The notes under the pieces: generated by a model
Seen by the model: the letters and a program-made list of their open reading frames with translations, nothing else
What the model was told of the DNA's origin: nothing
Database searches by the model: none
Translations under genes and position numbers: made by a program
Assembly: GCA_013360295.1 (NCBI GenBank)
Contig: JABWCL010000003.1
Span: forward strand, 1-64,000
DNA length: 64,000 nt
Origin: Ignavibacteriaceae bacterium
Lineage (GTDB): Bacteria; Bacteroidota; Ignavibacteria; Ignavibacteriales; Ignavibacteriaceae
Direction of reading: 5' to 3'
Shown here: piece after piece, positions 26,378 to 33,697 of the stretch
How positions within the stretch are numbered: position 1 is the first letter of the stretch
Layout of the letters: every line of letters starts with the position of its first letter

Positions 26378-27568
26378 ATGAATAAATTCAATCTGAAAAA
26401 AGTACAGGACATATTAATTAATTCCGGGCTCGAAGCGTGGTTATTTTTCGATTTCAGGGGTTCAAATGACCTCGCGCTGAGCATACTGGATTTCAAGTCA
26501 GACGCACATCTTACACGCCGTTTTTTCTACCTGATCCCCGCAAAAGGTGATCCGGTTAAAATAGTTCACGCCATTGAGGCGCATAATCTTGCTCATCTCC
26601 CCGGTACTGAGAAAAAGTATTCGAGTTATAAATCACTTCATATTTTTCTCGCTGAGGCTCTCGCCGGCAAAAAACAAGTCGCGATGGAGTACTCACCTAT
26701 GAATTCGATCCCATACGTCTCAAAAGTAGACGGTGGAACCATTGAACTGATCCGGAGCTTCGGAGTTGATATAGTATCCAGCGCGGATCTGATTACCCTG
26801 TTTGATGCTGTCTGGACCGATGAACAGTACAGTAATAACATCCCCGTCGGGAAAGCATTAGTTGAGATTGTTAAATTGAGTGTGGAGTTTATGAAATCCC
26901 GCCTCTCGGAAGGTTCTTCTCTAACGGAATATGATGTTCAGCAGTTCATCATGAAAGAGTTTGAAAAAAGAGAATACTTTACTGATCACCCGCCGATTGT
27001 AGGAGTGAATGAAAATGCCGCCAATCCGCATTATGCCCCGACAGCTGAAGTTTGTAAACCTGTCAGAAAAGGTGACCTTATACTGATTGACCTCTGGGCA
27101 AAGGATACTAAACTGGAGAACTCGGTTTGGTCAGACATTACCTGGATGACTTATGCCGGTGAAAAGGTCCCTGAAAGAATTGAAAAAGTTTTTAATATCG
27201 TCAGAGATGCAAGGGATGCAGCGCTGCAGTTTGTAACCGACCGCTTTAATAAAGGCATGGAAGTTCGGGGATGGGAGATTGATGAGTGCTCAAGGAAATA
27301 CATCACTGATGCCGGATATGGCGAATACTTTATTCACAGGACAGGACATTCAATCACCACCTCTCTTCATGGCAGCGGTCCACATCTGGATAATTTTGAA
27401 ACCAAGGATGAGAGGAAAATTCTTCCTTCGACTTCATTCTCCATTGAACCCGGGATATATTTACCGGGTGACTTTGGTATAAGATGTGAGATAGATGTAT
27501 TCGTTCATCCTGACGGCAGAGTTGAATACACCGGAGGTGAGAAGCAAAAGGAAATTATCTGTTTCTGA
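26378..27568 (+). CDS. M24 metallopeptidase, Xaa-Pro aminopeptidase-like
   Basis: 396 residues. Creatinase-type N-domain (1-150) plus pita-bread catalytic domain. The dinuclear metal ligands are all visible: Asp238 (LIDLWAK), Asp253 (VWSDITW), His324 (TGHSITT), Glu357 (SIEPGIY) and Glu371 (RCEIDVF). Cytoplasmic, no signal peptide. Likely removes residues before proline. It is a single-gene unit divergent from the T9SS gene and followed by a 13-bp perfect hairpin. Confidence 0.9.
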   Translation: MNKFNLKKVQDILINSGLEAWLFFDFRGSNDLALSILDFKSDAHLTRRFFYLIPAKGDPVKIVHAIEAHNLAHLPGTEKKYSSYKSLHIFLAEALAGKKQVAMEYSPMNSIPYVSKVDGGTIELIRSFGVDIVSSADLITLFDAVWTDEQYSNNIPVGKALVEIVKLSVEFMKSRLSEGSSLTEYDVQQFIMKEFEKREYFTDHPPIVGVNENAANPHYAPTAEVCKPVRKGDLILIDLWAKDTKLENSVWSDITWMTYAGEKVPERIEKVFNIVRDARDAALQFVTDRFNKGMEVRGWEIDECSRKYITDAGYGEYFIHRTGHSITTSLHGSGPHLDNFETKDERKILPSTSFSIEPGIYLPGDFGIRCEIDVFVHPDGRVEYTGGEKQKEIICF

Positions 27569-27578
27569 GTTTCAGTTG

Positions 27579-27612
27579 AGTTAATCCGCCGTTTAACCGG
27601 CGGATTAACTTT
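27579..27612. terminator. Perfect hairpin between convergent genes, probable terminator
   Basis: AGTTAATCCGCCG (27579-27591) pairs perfectly with CGGCGGATTAACT (27598-27610), loop TTTAAC. Only a short T run follows on either strand, so termination efficiency is uncertain, but the site lies exactly between the M24 peptidase and the Spy-like gene. Confidence 0.65.
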
Positions 27613-27620
27613 GATAATTG

Positions 27621-28091
27621 TTAAAAATCCATTCCGCGCATATTTTTCTTTCCCCTTTTCAGGATCATCTCCTGAAGGTCTTTCCTGAATTCACGCTCAA
27701 AAACGATAAATTTTGCCAGTTCTTCTTCGGTTAAAATATTTCTTAATTCAGAGATATAACCTGACCTGAGGGCATGCATCTGCTTCTCTTTTTCCACGTA
27801 CTGGTTTATTAACTCTTTTGTTTTCTCCTTGTCCGGTTTCTTCTCAAGCCGCTTCATCCTTAAAACAAGACTATCTATCTGGGACGTTATTTCCCGTTGT
27901 TTATCCCTGAATTCTTTTCTCTTCACAAAAAACTGCACACTGCGAGTCTCATCAAGGTTAAGAACCTCTATCAGTTTGACTTTTTCGTATTCTTCCACAC
28001 GTTTATGCATATTCGCCTGTCCCCTCATCTGACCGTGCGCTAAAGGAACAAAGAAAATTGCAAGAAGAAGAATTAACAATGACTTTTTCAT
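27621..28091 (-). CDS. Periplasmic Spy/CpxP-like protein
   Basis: 156 residues with a signal peptide (LLILLLAIFFVPLAHGQ). The rest is almost all alpha-helical and charged (about 30-145), with VLNLDETRSVQFFV and LTEEELAKFIVFEREF corresponding to the two LTxxQ-type motifs of the Spy/CpxP/CnrX fold, though Gln is not strictly kept. It is the third gene of the sigma/anti-sigma operon, 8 bases after the anti-sigma stop. By position it could be the stress sensor or a regulated chaperone. Confidence 0.78.
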   Translation of the reverse strand: MKKSLLILLLAIFFVPLAHGQMRGQANMHKRVEEYEKVKLIEVLNLDETRSVQFFVKRKEFRDKQREITSQIDSLVLRMKRLEKKPDKEKTKELINQYVEKEKQMHALRSGYISELRNILTEEELAKFIVFEREFRKDLQEMILKRGKKNMRGMDF

Positions 28092-28099
28092 TTTACTTC

Positions 28100-28573
28100 T
28101 TATAAATTATTTAATAAAAACTCTGCTTCATCTTCTGATAACTCGTTCACCACTTCGGCGGCTTCGATCTGGTATTCTCTCATCACCTGCAGAAGTGCGT
28201 CCGAATTATCGCCAGGCAAAACATGGTTGCCTATCTCTTCCTTGAACATTTCATCAATATCCGGATCAGTTCCGGTGAGACTGTTGGCGGCGTAATCATC
28301 CAGATATTCATTAAATATTCCCGTCTGACCGGAGTATGAATAATCTATACTACGCGGGCTGTCAACTCCTCTTACGGTTAGCATCAGGATGAGTACTGCT
28401 GCCAGGGATGTCATTCCTGAAATCAAATTTGTGCGCAAGGAATTATTCCTGATACGGGTCTGCTTCTCAGAGTGGAATTTTTGCAGCACCAGATCGGAAT
28501 AATCTTCTCTTATATCTGACCTTTTTGTAAGATCAATAAATCTGTCGATATCATTCTTCGTATTCATAATCAT
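28100..28573 (-). CDS. Putative membrane anti-sigma factor
   Basis: 157 residues. Cytoplasmic N-terminal 48 residues with a helical, charged DIDRFIDLTKR pattern, a single membrane helix (about 50-68, SGMTSLAAVLILMLTV), and an acidic extracytoplasmic tail. It lies 3 bases after the sigma factor gene and in the same operon, the usual place for an anti-sigma. Sequence alone does not show a zinc-binding HxxxCxxC motif, so it would be of the non-zinc type. Confidence 0.7.
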   Translation of the reverse strand: MIMNTKNDIDRFIDLTKRSDIREDYSDLVLQKFHSEKQTRIRNNSLRTNLISGMTSLAAVLILMLTVRGVDSPRSIDYSYSGQTGIFNEYLDDYAANSLTGTDPDIDEMFKEEIGNHVLPGDNSDALLQVMREYQIEAAEVVNELSEDEAEFLLNNL

Positions 28574-28576
28574 TCA

Positions 28577-29131
28577 TCATTCAAAATTAATTTCATTCAT
28601 ATATTTTTTTACTTTTTCAAATGCATTAAAGTAGTTGGCTTTCAGACCGCCAACTGATTTCCCCGTGATGTCGGCAATTTCCTCATAAGTGAGTTCGTCA
28701 TAATTCCTCAGGATAAAGACTTCCCTCTGCTTTTCAGGGAGTTTCTGAAGGATCTTATCAAGCATCTCAAGTTTTTGTTTATCCTCAATATTTTTCAGAT
28801 AATCCATATTCCCGGTCAGTTCTGATTCCGAATCTTCAAAATTAAAGAAACGCTTTATTTTTTTGCTCCTGATCATATTAAGGCTTTTCCTCACGGTGAT
28901 TCTGTACGCCCAGGTATAAAAACCCGAATTAAACTTAAACGTGTAAAGTTTAGTATATATTGTTATGAGGACTTCCTGTACGATATCATCCGCGTCTGAA
29001 TGGCTGCCGGTCAGCCTTCTCGCTACCCAATAGATCCTGGAATGATATCTTCTAACGAGCACATCAAACGCACTCTGCTCACCATCAAGAAATCTTTTTA
29101 TAAGTTCAAAATCAGTTAACTCTTCCGGCAT
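28577..29131 (-). CDS. ECF RNA polymerase sigma factor
   Basis: 184 residues. Region 2: DADDIVQEVLITIYTKLYTF and FYTWAYRITVRKSLNMIRS, the promoter-melting and -10 recognition segments. Region 4: LPEKQREVFILRNYDELTYE then EIADITGKSVGGLKA, the helix-turn-helix. No C-terminal extension. It leads an operon with anti-sigma and Spy-like genes and faces a second Spy-like gene across 136 bases, so those are likely targets. Confidence 0.93.
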   Translation of the reverse strand: MPEELTDFELIKRFLDGEQSAFDVLVRRYHSRIYWVARRLTGSHSDADDIVQEVLITIYTKLYTFKFNSGFYTWAYRITVRKSLNMIRSKKIKRFFNFEDSESELTGNMDYLKNIEDKQKLEMLDKILQKLPEKQREVFILRNYDELTYEEIADITGKSVGGLKANYFNAFEKVKKYMNEINFE

Positions 29132-29175
29132 TTTCTTTTAATTAGTTAATTATTAGACAATAGCGCCGGCCGGAG

Positions 29176-29200
29176 GGTTTAAAGGAATTCACTTTAAACC
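29176..29200. promoter_or_regulatory. 9-bp inverted repeat between divergent sigma and Spy genes
   Basis: GGTTTAAAG (29176-29184) and CTTTAAACC (29192-29200) are perfect inverted copies separated by GAATTCA. The repeat sits 45 bases upstream of the sigma start and 68 bases upstream of the Spy-like start. This spacing suits an operator controlling both promoters. A purely structural role is also possible. Confidence 0.45.
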
Positions 29201-29267
29201 AATCCGTTTTACGCTGTGTCTAAAATCTGAAAACGAAAATTATTAAAATCAAACTGAAAGGTACAAA

Positions 29268-29762
29268 ATGAAACGATTCGTAATGACAGGTATGGCGCTT
29301 TTACTGGTAATTTTATTTGCCGGAAATGCAGAGGCACAGAGAAGATCAGGTTATGGAAGGCAAGTAATGGCTGATGAACTGAACCTCAGTGATACACAGA
29401 AGGACCAGATTGACGGGCTCCGCTCAAAACACGATAAAGCAATGATCGACCTGAGAGCTGATCTTCAGAAAGGAATGCTTGAACAGAGAGAACTTATGCG
29501 TTCAGGTAATATACAGAAAGATAAATATTTAGCTGCAGTTGAAAAAACCAATAAGATCCGTGAAAAAATGGCACTCGAAAGAGCAAATCACAGAATGGAT
29601 GTTTACGGATTGTTAGACAAAGATCAGAAAGAAAAATTCGATAGTTTCGTCGGAAACCGTTCAAACTTCGGTGAAGGAAGAGCCTTCAAAAAAGGCGGCA
29701 GAGGCAGGTTTGGTGGTCCCGGCGCAGGATACGGTGGAAGAGGCTTCGGACCTTGTTGGTGA
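29268..29762 (+). CDS. Periplasmic Spy/CpxP-like protein with Gly-rich tail
   Basis: 164 residues with a signal peptide (MALLLVILFAGNAEAQ). It has a clear LTxxQ-type motif, LNLSDTQKDQID (about 38-49), and a second, LLDKDQKEKFDSF (about 115-127), the marks of the Spy/CpxP periplasmic chaperone and metal-sensor fold. The last 35 residues are Gly/Arg/Phe-rich with a final CW. A single-gene unit with its own terminator, divergent from the ECF operon that includes a related gene. Confidence 0.85.
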   Translation: MKRFVMTGMALLLVILFAGNAEAQRRSGYGRQVMADELNLSDTQKDQIDGLRSKHDKAMIDLRADLQKGMLEQRELMRSGNIQKDKYLAAVEKTNKIREKMALERANHRMDVYGLLDKDQKEKFDSFVGNRSNFGEGRAFKKGGRGRFGGPGAGYGGRGFGPCW

Positions 29763-29774
29763 TTAGTGAGTGAT

Positions 29775-29801
29775 AAAAGCCGGCGCAAGCCGGCTTTTTT
29801 T
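29775..29801. terminator. Bidirectional intrinsic terminator
   Basis: AAAAGCCGGC (29775-29784) and GCCGGCTTTT (29789-29798) form a 10-bp stem with a GCAA loop and are followed by T in both directions. It serves the Spy-like gene on plus and the reductase gene on minus, whose stop codon falls in the trailing T/A region. Confidence 0.88.
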
Positions 29802-30501
29802 ATAAATCACCCTTAAGAGGCCTTAACTCAACTTCTTCACTTACCACACTTCCTTGGTTTTCATAAAGATTCCTGATCATCAGAGCTAATTCTTCAGGCT
29901 GCATCATTCTGGAACTGTGCTTTTGTAAAACTGATTCCGGCCATATCGGTGTCGCGGTAGCCCCCGGATAAATATTTACAACCCTGATATTGTATTTTCT
30001 AACCTCCTCCCTTAATACTTTGGAATACATCGCAAGACCAGCTTTTGAGGCGGCATAAGCACTGCTATTCGTAAAAACTTTTTTCGCGGCGACGGTAAGA
30101 ATATTAATAATTGTTCCGCCATTTTGTTCTATCATAAGCGGCAGTACTTTTTTTATACACGCTATTGTGCCTATAAGATTTACCTCTACTATTTGCCTGA
30201 TTAAATCCATAGGATCGGCCTCGGCAGGAGTAAAAGTTGTTATACCGGCATTATTGATAAGGCATCCGATGCCATACTCACACTTAGTGTTAAGATCAAA
30301 CGCTTCAATTTCAGGTAAACTACCGATATCAAGTTTTGCTATAGCGACCTGAGTATCAGTGAGCCTGCCTTTAATCTTCTCAAGATTATCATACCTCCGG
30401 GCAGTCAGCAACAGAGATGCCCCGTGTGACGCGAAAGATTCAGCCAGTGCTTCACCGATGCCCGAACTCGCGCCGTTTATCCAGATCACACCTTTCTTCA
30501 C
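29800..30501 (-). CDS. Short-chain dehydrogenase, probable sepiapterin/pyruvoylpterin reductase
   Basis: 233 residues. NAD(P)-binding GASSGIG (about 10-16), NNAG (about 83-86) and the catalytic Tyr/Lys in YAASKAG (about 148-154), with TVAAKKV before it. The Ser of the classical triad is less certain. ARR after beta-2 favours NADPH. Its start shares one base with the folE stop, making it the last gene of an operon containing folE, PTP synthase and phenylalanine hydroxylase. The remaining step to tetrahydrobiopterin is done by a short-chain reductase, so sepiapterin reductase is the natural inference; the sequence alone only shows SDR. Confidence 0.8.
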   Translation of the reverse strand: MKKGVIWINGASSGIGEALAESFASHGASLLLTARRYDNLEKIKGRLTDTQVAIAKLDIGSLPEIEAFDLNTKCEYGIGCLINNAGITTFTPAEADPMDLIRQIVEVNLIGTIACIKKVLPLMIEQNGGTIINILTVAAKKVFTNSSAYAASKAGLAMYSKVLREEVRKYNIRVVNIYPGATATPIWPESVLQKHSSRMMQPEELALMIRNLYENQGSVVSEEVELRPLKGDL

Positions 30502-31070
30502 TATTTGGCCTTCTGAAGCTTTATAAGGTTAAGAAATTCCGAGCGGGTTCTGGCGTCATCCTTAAATACTCCGTGCATAGCGCTTGAAGTAGCCGAAGAG
30601 TTCTGTTTCTCAACACCGCGCATCATCATGCACATATGATACGCTTCACTAACGACAGCGACACCTTTGGGTGAAAGATATTTATCTATCGTATCGGCGA
30701 TCTGTTGTGTCATTCTCTCCTGCACCTGCAGCCTGCGAGCAAACACGTCAACAATACGCGGTATCTTGCTTAAACCGACAATCTTACCATCGGGAATATA
30801 TGCTACGTGTACTTTTCCATAGAACGGGAGCATATGATGTTCACACATGCTATAGAAATCAATGTTATTCACTATGACCATCTCATCATATTTTTCATTA
30901 AAGATGGCATTATTTAATACTTCATCTATATCTTTGTGATAACCAGCAGTCAGGAACTCATAAGCCTTAGCAACCCGCTTCGGCGTACTTTTGAGTCCTT
31001 CCCTTTCCGGGTCTTCTCCTATCTCGGAGAGAAGTTCAGTTACTAATTTTTTAACTATATCGTGATGCAA
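30501..31070 (-). CDS. folE: GTP cyclohydrolase I
   Basis: 189 residues. Converts GTP to 7,8-dihydroneopterin triphosphate, first step of folate and biopterin synthesis. Zinc ligands Cys76 and His79 in MCEHHMLPF, and Cys147 in YHMCMMMRG. The substrate region is [17 protein letters not shown]. The PTP synthase gene ends 5 bases before its start, and the reductase overlaps its stop. In this operon the enzyme most likely serves tetrahydrobiopterin synthesis. Confidence 0.97.
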   Translation of the reverse strand: MHHDIVKKLVTELLSEIGEDPEREGLKSTPKRVAKAYEFLTAGYHKDIDEVLNNAIFNEKYDEMVIVNNIDFYSMCEHHMLPFYGKVHVAYIPDGKIVGLSKIPRIVDVFARRLQVQERMTQQIADTIDKYLSPKGVAVVSEAYHMCMMMRGVEKQNSSATSSAMHGVFKDDARTRSEFLNLIKLQKAK

Positions 31071-31075
31071 TTATT

Positions 31076-31480
31076 CTATCCTTTATATTCTACATAATTG
31101 TTTTCAGTTTCATACAGCTTCACCGAATGTAATTTCCCGGCAGGAATTTTACCGGCAAGCTGATTCCATATACCTATACATATATTTTCAGCAGTAGGAA
31201 TAATTCCTTTCATAAAATCAACATCGAAATTGAAATGCCTGTGATCAACTTTCGCGATAACATTTTCTTTGATAATTTTTTTAAGTTCTTTAAGATCGAG
31301 AAGATAACCTGTCCTGGGATCAATCTCTCCGGCAACCACTACCTCAAGAATATAATTGTGACCGTGTCCGTAGGGATTAGCGCACTTATCATAGATCAAC
31401 TCGTTCTCCTCTTCAGAGAGATCAGGATTGTACAGCCTGTGAGAAGCAGCAAAAACCTCTCTTCGGGTAATATAAATCAT
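31076..31480 (-). CDS. 6-pyruvoyltetrahydropterin synthase (biopterin type)
   Basis: 134 residues. Zinc ligands His14, His39 and His41 (FAASHRL; GHGHNY); catalytic Cys33 in CANPYGHGHNY, Asp79-His80, and Glu124 in LYETENNYVEYKG. The CxNPxGHGHNY and GEIDPRTGYLLDLKELK segments follow animal PTP synthase closely, whereas QueD has CxxxHGH-type loops. Hence the likely reaction is dihydroneopterin triphosphate to 6-pyruvoyltetrahydropterin. It overlaps the Bcp gene stop by 4 bases and precedes folE, supporting a shared pathway. QueD activity cannot be fully excluded. Confidence 0.88.
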   Translation of the reverse strand: MIYITRREVFAASHRLYNPDLSEEENELIYDKCANPYGHGHNYILEVVVAGEIDPRTGYLLDLKELKKIIKENVIAKVDHRHFNFDVDFMKGIIPTAENICIGIWNQLAGKIPAGKLHSVKLYETENNYVEYKG

Positions 31481-31941
31481 TTACTTCCCTGTAACGCTTT
31501 TTTTATCTCCTCAACATGACCGGAAACTTTTACCTTAGGAAATATGTGAGATATTTTTCCGTTTTCATCAATGATGAATGTGGTCCTTTCGATTCCCATA
31601 TATTTTTTTCCATACATACTCTTTTCTTTCCACACTTCGTAGGCCTCAAGCATTTCTTTACTTTCATCGCTTAGCAAATCAAAATTAAGATTATACTTTT
31701 CTGCGAACTTTTTGTGAGATGTAACCGAATCCGCGCTTACACCCAACACAACGGCATTCAGTTTTTTAAGCGGTGAAAGTTCATCACGGAAATCACAGGC
31801 TTCCTGAGTACACCCCGAAGTCATATCTTTAGGGTAAAAATACAGGACAACCTTAGAGCCTTTGAAATCCTTAAGTGATACTTTTTTATCATCCTGGTTG
31901 GGTAAAGTAAATGCAGGGGCTTTTTTTCCGTGTTCTAACAT
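31477..31941 (-). CDS. bcp: Thioredoxin-dependent peroxiredoxin, Bcp type
   Basis: 154 residues. Reduces hydrogen peroxide and organic peroxides. Peroxidatic and resolving Cys lie in TSGCTQEACDFRD (Cys-x4-Cys, residues 44 and 49), following YFYPKDM, the Bcp/PrxQ signature. Length is usual. Between the rhodanese gene (15 bases away) and PTP synthase (4-base overlap) in the pterin operon. Confidence 0.93.
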   Translation of the reverse strand: MLEHGKKAPAFTLPNQDDKKVSLKDFKGSKVVLYFYPKDMTSGCTQEACDFRDELSPLKKLNAVVLGVSADSVTSHKKFAEKYNLNFDLLSDESKEMLEAYEVWKEKSMYGKKYMGIERTTFIIDENGKISHIFPKVKVSGHVEEIKKALQGSK

Positions 31942-31956
31942 ATATGTTTCCTTTAT

Positions 31957-32277
31957 TTAATATTTTGGTAAAGTATTATCTACTTCGTCGCTCCAGGCAT
32001 CAATGCCTCCGAGCAGATTAATTACGTTTGAGTATCCGTTGCCAGCAAGGTACATGCAGACGTTAAGGCTGCGTGAGCCGTGGTGACAGTAAAAGATTAT
32101 TTTTTCATCAGGTTTAATGTTTTTTATGTGTGTGTGGAATTCACTCAAAGGCATTAGTTCAGAATCAGGCAGCCTGCAAATCTCGTGTTCCCACCTCTCA
32201 CGCACATCTATCAGCCTGTAATCAGTTGAGTTTTCCAGTATTTCTTTAACCTGGGATGGCCTGTAATTCTTAATCAT
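31957..32277 (-). CDS. Rhodanese-like domain protein
   Basis: 106 residues, one rhodanese domain. The active-site Cys is in FYCHHGSRSLNVC, the persulfide-carrying loop; YRLIDVRERWEHEI is the CH2-type motif. Start overlaps the stop of the upstream peroxiredoxin (ATGA). No signal peptide, so cytoplasmic. May handle sulfane sulfur or thiol repair alongside the peroxiredoxins; its link to pterin chemistry is only contextual. Confidence 0.9.
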   Translation of the reverse strand: MIKNYRPSQVKEILENSTDYRLIDVRERWEHEICRLPDSELMPLSEFHTHIKNIKPDEKIIFYCHHGSRSLNVCMYLAGNGYSNVINLLGGIDAWSDEVDNTLPKY

Positions 32278-32750
32278 TCGAGACTCTTCAGTATTTCCAC
32301 GATCTTGTCATAAGAAGGTTCCAGTCTGGCATCCTCCAGTATCTCTTCATAAATCACATCCCCGTTTCTGTTTATAACAAAAGCTGACCGCTTTGATACG
32401 ACTCTGTAATCATACACTCCCGGCACAAAAACCTCCATCAGGCAGTTGTAGGCTGCGGAGACGTCTTTATTAAAATCACTCAATAAGTCGAACCCGATAC
32501 CCATCGTTTCAGCCCAAGCCTTAAGAGCATAATGGCTGTCAACACTTATTCCTAAAACTTTGGCTTTAAGGTTATTGTAAACATTAAAATTATCCCGGAT
32601 GTTACACATCTCCTGTGTACAGACACCAGAAAATGCAAAGGGGAAAAACAGCAAAACTACCGGCTCACCTTTAAGTTGGCTTAGCATCACAGGTTCATTA
32701 TTATGGCTCCTTAACTTAAAATACGGAGCTTTCTTTCCAATAAGACTCAT
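32274..32750 (-). CDS. Peroxiredoxin, AhpE-like
   Basis: 158 residues. Peroxidatic Cys in FPFAFSGVCTQEMCNIRD (the P-x3-T/S-x-x-C box with Ser before Gly-Val-Cys), with a second Cys five residues on. Unlike the neighbouring Bcp, it has the FFPFAFSGVCT motif of the AhpE/one-Cys-type group. 56 bases downstream of the hydroxylase gene. Together with Bcp it may protect against peroxide made by autoxidising tetrahydropterin or uncoupled hydroxylase. Confidence 0.9.
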   Translation of the reverse strand: MSLIGKKAPYFKLRSHNNEPVMLSQLKGEPVVLLFFPFAFSGVCTQEMCNIRDNFNVYNNLKAKVLGISVDSHYALKAWAETMGIGFDLLSDFNKDVSAAYNCLMEVFVPGVYDYRVVSKRSAFVINRNGDVIYEEILEDARLEPSYDKIVEILKSLE

Positions 32751-32805
32751 ACATATCCTCTATTATTTGTTAAGTAAACCATTTAGTAAATAAAAAAGTT
32801 CGTTT

Positions 32806-33612
32806 TCAGATCAATTTTTCTTTTTTAGTCCAGTAATCGAAACCTTCCTCAAGCTGCTCAAACGAATCAATAATAAATAAGAGTGGCTGGAGATGCCAGA
32901 CTTCGTATTCCTGGTTAACAATTTTCTCCGGATCAAAATCAATTACTTTTACATTTCCCGAGAGAGCATGCTGCACTTCGTTAAGTGAAGAAATAATTCC
33001 CGCGCCGTAAATTCTTCGTCCTTCAGGATTATTGATCAAACCAAACTCTACTGTAAACCAGTGAAACCTCTCAAGCGCAATATGCTGCTCCCCTTTTGCG
33101 TTAAGCGCGGCCTGTCCGAATTTCTGGTAAAAGTCAGCGAAATTTTTATTGGTTAATAGTGGCATGTGGCCAAAAATATCGTGAAACATATCAGGAGCAG
33201 GGGTGTAATCAAGTTCGTGTTTTCCACGGATATAATCTGTTGAAGGAAAGATACGCTGCCTCAGCAGATCAAAAAAATGTTCCTCGTGGATCAAGCCCGG
33301 AACCCTGGCAACTTTCCACCCCGTCGCAGACATAAGCGAACTGCTTAAATCCTTCAAAGCAGGAATTCTGTCCGCGTTAAATCCCATTAGTCGGGTTCCG
33401 TCTATGTACTCCTGACATACTCTTCCATCGCAAAGCTGCATTTGCCGGTTGAACAGTTTACTCCAGGTTTCATGGTCTTCCTCGGGATAATCAGGGTACC
33501 GGATTTCGTCACCTAAAGGGGCAGGTTCAGTCAATTTCTGAGGAATACACCGTGGGTCAATTCCTTCATTTGCTGCCTTTTCATAAGCGGTCAGGATTTC
33601 TTTCTTCTCCAT
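32806..33612 (-). CDS. phhA: Phenylalanine 4-monooxygenase
   Basis: 268 residues, the bacterial monomeric catalytic-core form without a regulatory ACT domain. Hydroxylates phenylalanine to tyrosine using tetrahydropterin, O2 and iron. Iron ligands His144, His149 (DMFHDIFGHMP) and Glu189 (WFTVEFGL) are present. It is the first gene of the operon containing pterin synthesis enzymes. A palindrome TTTCAATTGAAA (33621-33632) overlaps the leader just before the ribosome site. No PhhB-type carbinolamine dehydratase is adjacent. Confidence 0.96.
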   Translation of the reverse strand: MEKKEILTAYEKAANEGIDPRCIPQKLTEPAPLGDEIRYPDYPEEDHETWSKLFNRQMQLCDGRVCQEYIDGTRLMGFNADRIPALKDLSSSLMSATGWKVARVPGLIHEEHFFDLLRQRIFPSTDYIRGKHELDYTPAPDMFHDIFGHMPLLTNKNFADFYQKFGQAALNAKGEQHIALERFHWFTVEFGLINNPEGRRIYGAGIISSLNEVQHALSGNVKVIDFDPEKIVNQEYEVWHLQPLLFIIDSFEQLEEGFDYWTKKEKLI

Positions 33613-33697
33613 TGATTTCCTTTCAATTGAAATTTTGATTTTTACTTTTCATCGGGATAAATTACGCCTACCGACATTAAATTACAAATATAAATCG

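Noticed and set aside
31076-31480. QueD (queuosine) assignment
   Set aside because: The CxNPxGHGHNY loop and the operon with phhA favour biopterin synthesis; kept only as a minor alternative.
33621-33632. TTTCAATTGAAA palindrome upstream of phhA as an operator
   Set aside because: AT-rich 12-mer palindromes are common by chance here and it is close to the ribosome site; too weak to call.
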